This document shows positions 1 through 5,285 of a DNA stretch of 12,737 bases, piece after piece. A program made the translations under genes and the position numbers. Position 1 is the first letter of the stretch; every line of letters starts with the position of its first letter. Under the pieces are notes generated by a model. It did no database searches and had not been told where the DNA came from. It saw nothing but the letters and a program-made list of their open reading frames with translations. This DNA comes from Candidatus Aerophobota bacterium (GTDB lineage: Bacteria; Aerophobota; Aerophobia; Aerophobales; JAGHCO01), in contig JAGHCO010000075.1 of NCBI GenBank assembly GCA_021160405.1, forward strand, positions 1-12,737. The letters are read 5' to 3'.

Positions 1-1
1 C

Positions 2-157
2 AAAAATACAATAATGGCATATGTTTATCTAAAAAATAAGATTTTCGTCAACACTTACTTAATTAAATCTGGGTTAGCTTCCCCAGATTTTTCTATAAGT
101 CATAAATTTAAAGATAAGTTTATCCAGTTGTGGAAAGGAAAGCGAAACAATGGCTAA
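2..157 (+). CDS. 3' end of an upstream gene with a staphylococcal-nuclease-like C-terminus (partial)
   Basis: An open frame enters from the left edge and ends at TAA 155-157, giving 51 residues. The stretch AYVYLKNKIFVNTYLIKSGL resembles the C-terminal part of staphylococcal (thermonuclease) folds, where a small barrel strand with the pattern (L)AYxYxDGKxVNxxLVxxGLA precedes the last helices. This part lacks the usual catalytic residues, which would lie upstream, so activity cannot be judged. The frame overlaps the endonuclease start by 8 bp, which suggests translational coupling. By inference it could be the tail of the cognate DNA methyltransferase or a separate accessory nuclease; the sequence shown does not decide. 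The SNase-like resemblance is moderately sure and the methyltransferase link is speculative. Confidence 0.6.
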   Translation, partial: KNTIMAYVYLKNKIFVNTYLIKSGLASPDFSISHKFKDKFIQLWKGKRNNG

Positions 158-782
158 AGAATGGATATTAAATCAAGCAAATATGAGATGGGGATTAACG
201 AAGAAGAGGAAAGTTGGTTCTGTTTCAGAATCAATAAGAAAATGTTCTCCCAAATCATTAAAAGAATGGGAGGAATACTATTACAAAAATGTTTATCCTA
301 AAACACATCTGGAGGAACTTGGGGGAAGACTCTATATAAAAATAACTGAGGTGTGTCAAGCAGAAATTGAAAGTATAACACAGGAAGATTGTATAAATTT
401 TATTATAAATTTAGTGATTAATCGAACTTATGATGGTTATCAGTCCGAAAAAAAGACCATCTATGGTCAACTTCAACAAGCTTTAGGGGTGAAAATAGAA
501 CCCGCCCCCCATGAATGGGATAGGGGATACAATGTGGATTTTTTTATTAAAATAAAGGACAAATACATTGGACTTCAAATTAAACCAGCAGGCTATGCTT
601 ATATTACTCAAATAATTAATGAGTTAAAATTCCAAAAGGAAACACACAGAAAATTTACTAGAAAATATGGTGGTGAAGTATTTTATGTTATTTCGATAGA
701 GAGGGAAAAGAAGAAGACAATCTATAATCCTGAAGTCATAGATGAAATTCGAAAAGAGATTGAGAAACTCAGGGGAAAATAA
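150..782 (+). CDS. MjaI-family type II restriction endonuclease
   Basis: The protein has 210 residues and no signal peptide, so it should act in the cytoplasm on DNA. It matches the MjaI restriction endonuclease family as I know it: an N-terminal KEWILNxAxxRWxL block, a central KITEVxQAEIExIT block (residues 64-77), the ITEEDC-like and INLVINRT segment (77-93), and a metal-site region with Asp130 followed by the Gln143-Ile-Lys145 triad, a variant of the PD-(D/E)XK core. MjaI itself recognises CTAG; that this homologue does is inference. The length is usual for the family and no break is seen. The start ATG at 150 has a purine-rich ribosome site (GGAAAGG, 132-138) and overlaps the preceding gene by 8 bp. 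The partner methyltransferase is not in the window and is probably encoded to the left. This is the most accessory-like gene here. Confidence 0.85.
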   Translation: MAKEWILNQANMRWGLTKKRKVGSVSESIRKCSPKSLKEWEEYYYKNVYPKTHLEELGGRLYIKITEVCQAEIESITQEDCINFIINLVINRTYDGYQSEKKTIYGQLQQALGVKIEPAPHEWDRGYNVDFFIKIKDKYIGLQIKPAGYAYITQIINELKFQKETHRKFTRKYGGEVFYVISIEREKKKTIYNPEVIDEIRKEIEKLRGK

Positions 783-837
783 AGTGTAATAAAGGTATAA
801 CATTGGATCACGGACTGTCTAAATCAATTTACTTGTT

Positions 838-996
838 ACTCCAGATTCAGGAAAACTTCTCTTTATTCTTTAGTGTAGGTCTTTAGACCTGCCAAAGCAA
901 GCAGGCCTTCGCTCCATTAGATATTAACTACTATCTAACAGGGTAAAGGTTTGCACTACATTGTTAATATCCTTATTTTTTTCTTGAAACTGGAGT
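838..996. repeat. Nested palindromic repeat element (MITE-like)
   Basis: Two inverted repeats share nearly one centre. The outer pair is ACTCCAGATTCAGG (838-851) against CTTGAAACTGGAGT (983-996), 12 of 14 bases pairing. The inner pair begins TAGTGTAGGTCTTTA (871-885) and ends TAAAGGTTTGCACTA (944-958); all differences between these arms are transitions. Inside lie small hairpins: AGGTCT/AGACCT (878-890), CCTGC/GCAGG (888-905) and TTAGATA/TATCTAA (917-938). No coding frame is present. The rest of the gap from 783 to 1040 holds only this element and the promoter that follows it. It looks like a non-autonomous mobile or REP-like element, but only one copy is in this window. Confidence 0.6.
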
Positions 997-1023
997 TGTC
1001 AGTTTAGATAAATTTGGTATAAT
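996..1023 (+). promoter_or_regulatory. Sigma-70-type promoter for the tRNA genes
   Basis: TTGTCA (996-1001) and TATAAT (1018-1023) are separated by 16 bp, and TG at 1015-1016 gives an extended -10. The first tRNA base is at 1041, leaving a short leader. The -35 touches the right arm of the palindromic element at 838-996. Confidence 0.75.
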
Positions 1024-1040
1024 AAAAATTGGAATTAAGG

Positions 1041-1115
1041 GCGGGAATAGCTCAGTGGTAGAGCATCAGCTTCCCAAGCTGAGGGTCGCGGGTTCGAGTC
1101 CCGTTTCCCGCTCCA
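1041..1115 (+). tRNA. tRNA-Gly(CCC)
   Basis: This is a complete cloverleaf. The acceptor stem GCGGGAA (1041-1047) pairs with TTCCCGC (1105-1111), followed by discriminator T and an encoded CCA (1113-1115). The anticodon stem TCAGC/GCTGA encloses the loop TTCCCAA, so the anticodon is CCC (1073-1075), reading GGG glycine codons. The T loop has the usual GGTTCGAGTCC. Most glycine tRNAs of this shape carry TCC or GCC, so this is the dedicated GGG reader. It is seven bases upstream of tRNA-Arg and probably on the same transcript. Confidence 0.95.
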
Positions 1116-1122
1116 ATTTTCT

Positions 1123-1199
1123 GCGCCTGTAGCTCAATTGGATAGAGCAACGGACTTCGGATCCGTGGGTTGGGGGTTCGACTCCTCTCAGGCGCGCCA
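1123..1199 (+). tRNA. tRNA-Arg(TCG)
   Basis: The acceptor stem GCGCCTG (1123-1129) pairs with CAGGCGC (1189-1195), followed by discriminator G and encoded CCA (1197-1199). The anticodon stem ACGGA/TCCGT encloses CTTCGGA, giving anticodon TCG (1157-1159) for CGN arginine codons. The T stem GGGGG/CCTCT contains two G-U pairs but is intact. An open frame with an ATG at 1138 runs through this tRNA into the next gene; that ATG is the D-arm region and is not a start codon. Confidence 0.95.
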
Positions 1200-1201
1200 G
1201 A

Positions 1202-1224
1202 AAAAATTGGCAAGACCAATTTTT
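1202..1224. terminator. AT-rich hairpin after the tRNAs (weak terminator or attenuator)
   Basis: AAAAATTGG (1202-1210) and CCAATTTTT (1216-1224) form a perfect 9-bp stem with a 5-base loop, two bases after the tRNA-Arg CCA. The 3' arm ends in five T's but no further T tract follows; the ribosome site of the next gene starts at once. It may terminate partially, leaving read-through for the downstream genes. Confidence 0.5.
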
Positions 1225-1239
1225 GAGGAGGTGAGAATA

Positions 1240-1653
1240 ATGGGAGGATTTGAAGAGTTAGGGAAAAAATTAGATAAATTAGCTGAGCAGGTGAGAATAA
1301 CTGCCCAGGGTGGGATAGAGAAAACAGCAGAGGAAGCTAAACAGTGGGGAAAGCACCTGGATGAGTTAGGGGAGAAAATTAAGAAGACTGCTCAGGAGGG
1401 ATTGGATAAATTTACTGTTGGAACAAAAGAGTTAGGACAAATAGCTAAATTAAGATCTGGAATTAATCAAAAGAGGAAAGAAAAAGAGGAAAAAATTAAG
1501 AAAATGGGGCAATTAGCCTATAAGCTTAACCTTGGAGAAAAAGTTGATGATGAAGAGTTTAAGAAAATAACTAAGGAAATTGCTGATCTGGAAAAAGATA
1601 TTTCTGACAAAGAGAAAGAAATTGAGAATCTGAGAGCTCATAGGGGAAAGTAG
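1240..1653 (+). CDS. Small coiled-coil protein of unknown function
   Basis: The start is placed at ATG 1240, behind a strong ribosome site GAGGAGGTGA (1225-1234); longer versions of the frame would translate the tRNA. The product has 137 residues, is highly charged and almost wholly helical in character, with no signal peptide, membrane segment or cysteine pair. Residues 1-60 hold two similar units with the pattern LGxKlxKxAxxxxxxaQxGlxK. The second half (from about residue 70) has a run of Lys/Glu heptads ending in LEKDISDKEKEIENLR. The arrangement recalls small proteins of clostridia and relatives that carry such a helical hairpin before a zinc ribbon; here the ribbon is missing. I do not know the function. 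Its stop codon touches the start of the RNase H-like gene, so the two are co-transcribed. Confidence 0.75.
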   Translation: MGGFEELGKKLDKLAEQVRITAQGGIEKTAEEAKQWGKHLDELGEKIKKTAQEGLDKFTVGTKELGQIAKLRSGINQKRKEKEEKIKKMGQLAYKLNLGEKVDDEEFKKITKEIADLEKDISDKEKEIENLRAHRGK

Positions 1654-2070
1654 GTGAGGAAGGAAAACCTATCCAAGGTTTTTATTTACACAGATGGAGC
1701 TTCTTTGGGGAATCCAGGTAGAGCAGGAATAGGAGTAATTATCTATAGTTCTGATAAATCTTTAATTAAGAAGGTAGGTAAATTTATAGGCACTGCCACC
1801 AATAATGTTGCTGAATATGTGGCTTTGATTTATGGGTTGCAGGAGGCTCTTGGTTTAAATGTAAGGGAAGTAGAATGTTTTTTAGACAGTGAACTTTTAG
1901 TGCGCCAACTTAAAGGAGTTTATAAAGTTCGAGATAGTAAACTTGTGCTTTTTTACAATCAGGTAAAACATCTGCAGAGTTTATTTAAAAAGATAGATTT
2001 TCATCATATTGGAAGAGAAAAGAATTCTCAGGCAGATAAGTTAGCTAAAGAGGCAGCAAAGAGGGGATGA
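1654..2070 (+). CDS. rnhA: RNase HI-family ribonuclease
   Basis: The 138-residue product has the RNase H fold motifs in order: IYTDGASLGNPG with Asp14, NNVAEYxAL with Glu54, FLDSELLVRQL with Asp78, and NSQADKLA with Asp128. This is the complete DEDD set that binds two metal ions to cut the RNA strand of RNA-DNA hybrids. Length and motif spelling fit the short RNase HI-like family rather than the E. coli enzyme, because the basic protrusion is absent. The start is GTG 1654, directly after the TAG of the coiled-coil gene, with GGGG at 1643-1646 as ribosome site. The TGA stop at 2068-2070 overlaps the start of the RNase P RNA gene. The family call is firm; whether it is the cell's main RNase HI is not known. 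Confidence 0.9.
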   Translation: MRKENLSKVFIYTDGASLGNPGRAGIGVIIYSSDKSLIKKVGKFIGTATNNVAEYVALIYGLQEALGLNVREVECFLDSELLVRQLKGVYKVRDSKLVLFYNQVKHLQSLFKKIDFHHIGREKNSQADKLAKEAAKRG

Positions 2071-2488
2071 GAGGATGGGTGATCGCGGGAGATAATTCTC
2101 CTGAGGAAAGTCCGGGCTCCATAAAGAGGATACTGGGTAACACCCAGGGAGGGCAACCTCACGGAAAGCGTCACAGAAACTATACCGCCGCACTAATCAA
2201 GCTATGCTTGATTAGTAGAAGCTTGGAATATTAGTTCTTGTTTTCTTAACTAAGAGCCAAGAACTAACAACCAAGCTTTTGGTAAGGGTGAAAAGGTGGG
2301 GTAAGAGCCTACCAGTAAGGAAGTGATTCTTTAGCTGGATAAGCCCTATCCGGAGCAAGGCCAAATAGGAGGTTTAACCTCGGGTAGGCTGCTTGAGATT
2401 CAGGGTAACCTGAATCCTAGATGAATGATCACCACCAGAAAAAGAGCAATCTTTTTCTGGCAACAAAACCCGGCTTACATTCTTCTCA
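2068..2488 (+). ncRNA. rnpB: RNase P RNA (bacterial class A)
   Basis: This is the catalytic RNA that removes 5' leaders from tRNA precursors. Conserved blocks are present in order: GAGGAAAGTCCGGGCTCC (2103-2120), the ACAGAAACTATACCGCC segment, GGTAAGGGTGAAAAGGT (2281-2297), CCGGAGCAAGGCCAAATAGG (2350-2369), GGGTAGGCTGCTTGAG, TAGATGAATGA (2418-2428) and AAAACCCGGCTTA near the end. P1 pairs 2068-2077 with 2478-2488 with one bulge. P2 pairs GGTGATC (2078-2084) with GATCACC (2427-2433). P18 is GATTCAGG-GTAA-CCTGAATC, and P19 is a perfect 10-bp stem (2435-2444 with 2451-2460). The P16/P17 region is reduced to a tiny GAGGTTTAACCTC hairpin, while the P12 arm is much enlarged. No clear promoter or terminator of its own is visible. 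Confidence 0.95.
2191..2280 (+). other. Enlarged P12 arm of RNase P RNA: two stacked hairpins
   Basis: Between the conserved ACCGCC and GGTAAGGGTGAAA blocks lie about 90 bases. The first hairpin is ACTAATCAAGC (2192-2202) with GCTTGATTAGT (2206-2216), a perfect 11-bp stem with a 3-base loop. The second is built from AAGCTTGG/CCAAGCTT (2219-2226 with 2271-2278), TTAGTTCTTG/CAAGAACTAA (2231-2240 with 2258-2267) and TCTTA/TAAGA (2244-2248 with 2251-2255). In E. coli the same segment is roughly a third of this size. Confidence 0.8.
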
Positions 2489-2504
2489 TTTCCTCTTCAA
2501 AAGT

Positions 2505-2577
2505 TTAGCCACAAATGAACACAAAAAAAGTGAATATGAAATTTGCTAAATAATTATTCGTGATGATTAGTGGCTGA
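2505..2577. repeat. Short inverted-repeat element, copy A
   Basis: The element starts TTAGCCACAAATGAACAC and ends TTCGTGATGATTAGTGGCTGA, so its ends are inverted copies of a GCCAC(N)AAT core. A longer relative at 6650-6773 has the same left end (GCCACGAAT..., GAACACAAA) and right end (TTCGTGATAATTAGTGGCTGA). With two copies in one window it is a dispersed, non-coding, MITE-like family. It follows rnpB directly and could also act as its 3' hairpin. Confidence 0.7.
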
Positions 2578-2643
2578 ATGAATAGTAACTCAAAATTATG
2601 GGTTTTTGGAAGAAAGATTTCAGAAAATAAGGAGTGAAGAAAA

Positions 2644-2817
2644 ATGAAAAAATGGCTAAAGATTGTTGGAGGAGTGGTAGCCACCGCAGTGGGGATATGG
2701 TTAATAGTGGTTTTTGCCTCAAAGGTGTTAATGTTTTTAGAGGGAATTGTGGGAATCGTTGTAGCAGTAGTTGGCTTAGTTGGATTAGCTATAGGGATAA
2801 GTGAGCTGAAAGAATAA
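2644..2817 (+). CDS. 57-residue protein with two hydrophobic helices
   Basis: ATG 2644 stands nine bases after a full AAGGAG ribosome site (2629-2634), and the frame ends at TAA 2815-2817. The product begins MKKWLKIVGG and has two hydrophobic stretches, about residues 7-26 and 32-52, rich in Gly, Val and Ile, split by SKVLMFLEG. It ends in a short charged tail (SELKE). This pattern predicts a small inner-membrane hairpin protein with both ends in the cytoplasm. I recognise no family and no functional residue. It lies alone between an inverted-repeat element and rpmA. The ribosome site and clean hydrophobic pattern support a real gene. Confidence 0.65.
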   Translation: MKKWLKIVGGVVATAVGIWLIVVFASKVLMFLEGIVGIVVAVVGLVGLAIGISELKE

Positions 2818-2896
2818 ATTTTAATTTCTCACCTCAACCGCAAGGGGAGAGGGAAAAGGAATTTGACATTACTATGAGATTAAAAAGGAGGCATTT

Positions 2897-3136
2897 ATGG
2901 CTCACAAAAAAGGACAGGGTCATTCCTCTAATGGGAGAGAAAGTGCTTCTAAGCGTTTGGGAGTAAAAGCATTTGGTGGGCAATTTGTTAAAGGGGGAAC
3001 TATTTTAGTGCGTCAGAGGGGAACAAAGTTTCATCCTGGGTTTAATGTTGGTAGAGGGAAAGATGACACTCTTTTTGCCAAAGTTGATGGTTATGTTTCC
3101 TTTGCCTCTAACAGAAAAATAAATGTAACTAATTAG
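2897..3136 (+). CDS. rpmA: Large ribosomal subunit protein bL27
   Basis: The 79-residue product opens MAHKKGQGHSSNGRESxSKRLGVK and continues with FGGQFVKGGTILVRQRGTKFHPG and NVGRGKDDTLFAKVDGYVSF, the hallmark of bL27, whose N-terminal tail reaches the peptidyl transferase centre. The start follows an AAAAAGGAGG ribosome site (2881-2890). There is no cleavable N-terminal extension of the kind seen in Firmicutes, since the protein begins directly at MAHKK. The C-terminus is a few residues shorter than usual. rpmA is normally preceded by rplU and often followed by obgE; neither is here, so the usual cluster has been broken up in this genome. Confidence 0.95.
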   Translation: MAHKKGQGHSSNGRESASKRLGVKAFGGQFVKGGTILVRQRGTKFHPGFNVGRGKDDTLFAKVDGYVSFASNRKINVTN

Positions 3137-3175
3137 TTTCTCTGTGTTTTCAATGTCCTCGGTGGTTAATTTTTC
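3137..3175. repeat. Possible remnant of a dispersed CTCTGTG...GGTGGTTA repeat
   Basis: The gap after rpmA contains TTTCTCTGTGTTTTC and GTCCTCGGTGGTTAATTTTT, wording typical of short dispersed repeats in many environmental genomes. Only one copy lies in the window, so this is a weak call. Confidence 0.3.
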
Positions 3176-3192
3176 TTGATAAGGAGACAGAT

Positions 3193-4323
3193 GTGAAAAA
3201 GAGAATTTTTACTCCAGGACCAACTCCTCTTCCAGAAATAGTGAAATTATCACAGGCAGAGGATATTATTCATCATCGCACCCAACAGTTTTCTGAGGTT
3301 TTAAAAGAGGTTTCTCAAGGATTAAAGTATGTCTTCCAAACTAACAACCCTGTTTTAACGTTTGCTGCTTCAGGAACAGGAGCGATGGAGGGTGCTGTGG
3401 CTAATCTTCTCTCCTCAGGTGATAAAGTTCTGGTGATTAGAGGAGGTAAATTTGGAGAGAGGTGGGCTGAGATATGCCAGTCTTTTGGAATAGAGGTAAC
3501 TAACATAGATATTGAATGGGGAACGGCTGTTGATCCTTCTATTGTTGAGAAAAAGCTCAAAGAAAATCAAGATATTAGAGCTGTATTTACTCAATTGGTG
3601 GAAACAAGTACAGGGGTAGTTTATGATATAGAGTCTATAGCTAAGATTGTAGGTAAGACAAGTGCTATTTTAGTAGTTGATGCTATAAGTGGACTGGGGG
3701 CTCAGCCTTTGTCTACCGATGAGTGGGGAATAGATGTAGTGGTAGGTGGATCTCAAAAAGCTTTGATGCTTCCTCCTGGTTTGTCCTTTGTTACTCTTTC
3801 TCAGAGAGCTTGGAAGAATGTAGAAAATTCAAATCTTCCACGGTATTACTGGGATTTTAAAAAGGCAAAAAAATCTTTGGATAAAAAGCAAACTCCTTAT
3901 ACTCCTGCTGTTTCTCTAATTTGTGCCTTAAAAGAATCCTTAAGATTAATAAAAGAGGAAGGCTGGGAAAATGTCATTAACCGCCACTCAGTATTAGCCA
4001 GAGCAACGAGAGAAGCTATCAGTGCTCTTGGATTAAGCATCTTTGGTCATCCTGCCTCTAATGTTCTCACATCTGTTTTAGTTCCTTCAGGTGTCAATGA
4101 AAAAGAGTTGAGAAAAAAAATGCAGGATAAATATGGAGTTTTAGTAGCAGGGGGACAGGCAAAACTTTCCGGAAAGATAATTAGGATAGCTCACCTTGGA
4201 TGGATGGATAGTTTAGACGTAATTACTGCTATTTCAGCTTTGGAGATGTCTTTAAAGGATTTGGGATACAGGATAAATTTAGGAGAAGGAGTAAGAGCAG
4301 CCGAAGAGGTGTTAAGGGGGTAA
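3193..4323 (+). CDS. Class V aminotransferase (serine/phosphoserine or alanine-glyoxylate type)
   Basis: This PLP enzyme has 376 residues, a usual size for the alanine-glyoxylate/serine-pyruvate aminotransferase family. Visible motifs are FTPGPTPLP at the N-terminus, SGTGAME (60-66) for the cofactor phosphate, VETSTGV (136-142), the cofactor-ring Asp in VVDAISGLG (Asp163) and the Schiff-base lysine in GGSQKALMLPPG (Lys189). Cytoplasmic. The start is GTG 3193 with AAGGAG at 3181-3186; the overlapping ATG is followed at once by TGA and cannot be used. serA begins two bases after its stop. By inference this enzyme takes the place of classical SerC and aminates 3-phosphohydroxypyruvate made by SerA; class V enzymes beside serA are known in Thermotoga and methanogens. 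A serine-glyoxylate or alanine-glyoxylate role is the alternative. Confidence 0.85.
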   Translation: MKKRIFTPGPTPLPEIVKLSQAEDIIHHRTQQFSEVLKEVSQGLKYVFQTNNPVLTFAASGTGAMEGAVANLLSSGDKVLVIRGGKFGERWAEICQSFGIEVTNIDIEWGTAVDPSIVEKKLKENQDIRAVFTQLVETSTGVVYDIESIAKIVGKTSAILVVDAISGLGAQPLSTDEWGIDVVVGGSQKALMLPPGLSFVTLSQRAWKNVENSNLPRYYWDFKKAKKSLDKKQTPYTPAVSLICALKESLRLIKEEGWENVINRHSVLARATREAISALGLSIFGHPASNVLTSVLVPSGVNEKELRKKMQDKYGVLVAGGQAKLSGKIIRIAHLGWMDSLDVITAISALEMSLKDLGYRINLGEGVRAAEEVLRG

Positions 4324-4325
4324 AA

Positions 4326-5267
4326 GTGAAAATCTTAATAACTGATCCTTTAGCTAAGGAAGGTATAGATAAATTAAGAGGAGAGGGTTTTGAAGTTAAT
4401 GAACAGATAGGTATAGGGGAGGAAAAATTAGTTAATATTATACCCAGTTATGTTGCTTTAATTGTGCGCAGTGGCACAAAGGTGACAGAGAAGGTGATTA
4501 ATGCTGGTAGTAATTTGAAAATAATTGGAAGAGCAGGAACAGGTGTAGATAATGTAGATGTAAATGCGGCTACCCGAAAGGGAATAATTGTGATGAATAC
4601 ACCTGATGGCAATACCATTTCAGTTGCAGAACACACCATTTCTATGATGTTAGCTCTTTCTCGGAATATACCTCAGGCACATCTGTCCCTGCAGAAGGGG
4701 CAGTGGAATCGAGGAAAGTTTATGGGAACGCAGGTATATGGAAAGATTTTAGGGATAATAGGCTTGGGTAGAATAGGAAGTGAAGTTGCCAAGAGAGCTA
4801 AAGGGTTAGGGATGAAAGTGATAGCTTATGATCCTTTTATTCCCCGGAAAAGAGCAGAAGAGTTGAAAGTTAATCTTTGTGAACTAAAGGAACTTTTGCT
4901 TCAGGTAGATTATCTTACTGTTCATACCCCCCTTACTCCCCAAACTAAAAATTTAATCGGGGACAAAGAAATTAGGTTGATGAAGAAAAGTGTTAGGATA
5001 ATTAACTGTGCCCGGGGAGGAATTATTGAAGAGAATTCTCTTTACCAAGCTCTTAAGGAGGGAAGAGTAAGAGGGGTAGCTTTAGATGTTTTCGAAAATG
5101 GGAAACCCTTTGGAAGTCCCCTTATGGAGTTAGATTCCGTTGTTCTTACCCCCCATCTGGGAGCTTCCACTGAAGAGGCCCAAAGAAAAGTAGCTGTAGA
5201 TATAGCCTGCCAAATTGTTGATGCCCTTAAATGGAATAAAGTGAGAAATGCTGTTAATAATATTTAA
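4326..5267 (+). CDS. serA: D-3-phosphoglycerate dehydrogenase-like 2-hydroxyacid dehydrogenase, short form
   Basis: This 313-residue NAD-dependent enzyme would oxidise 3-phosphoglycerate to 3-phosphohydroxypyruvate, the first step of serine synthesis. It has the substrate-domain pattern VRSGTKVT (47-54), GRAGTGVDNVD (68-78), the Rossmann motif GLGRIG (146-151) with Asp169 at the end of the second strand, the arginine motif NCARGG (Arg230) and the catalytic histidine in TPHLGAST (His277). There is no C-terminal ACT or intervening domain, so serine feedback control is not expected. One oddity: in ALDVFENGKPFGSPL the position that normally holds the catalytic glutamate (ExEP) is Gly259. The start GTG 4326 has GGGGG at 4316-4320, inside the end of the aminotransferase gene, and the pair is surely co-translated. 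Another 2-hydroxyacid substrate remains possible. Confidence 0.85.
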   Translation: MKILITDPLAKEGIDKLRGEGFEVNEQIGIGEEKLVNIIPSYVALIVRSGTKVTEKVINAGSNLKIIGRAGTGVDNVDVNAATRKGIIVMNTPDGNTISVAEHTISMMLALSRNIPQAHLSLQKGQWNRGKFMGTQVYGKILGIIGLGRIGSEVAKRAKGLGMKVIAYDPFIPRKRAEELKVNLCELKELLLQVDYLTVHTPLTPQTKNLIGDKEIRLMKKSVRIINCARGGIIEENSLYQALKEGRVRGVALDVFENGKPFGSPLMELDSVVLTPHLGASTEEAQRKVAVDIACQIVDALKWNKVRNAVNNI

Positions 5268-5285
5268 TCCTAAAAAGGGATAAAA

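Noticed and set aside
1138..1239. Upstream extension of the coiled-coil gene to ATG 1138
   Set aside because: This part is tRNA-Arg and a hairpin; the strong ribosome site at 1225-1234 fixes the start at 1240.
2863..2891. TTGACA at 2863 as a promoter for rpmA
   Set aside because: At a 16-18 bp distance there is only the ribosome site AAAGGAGG, with no -10 like sequence, and a start there would leave no leader.
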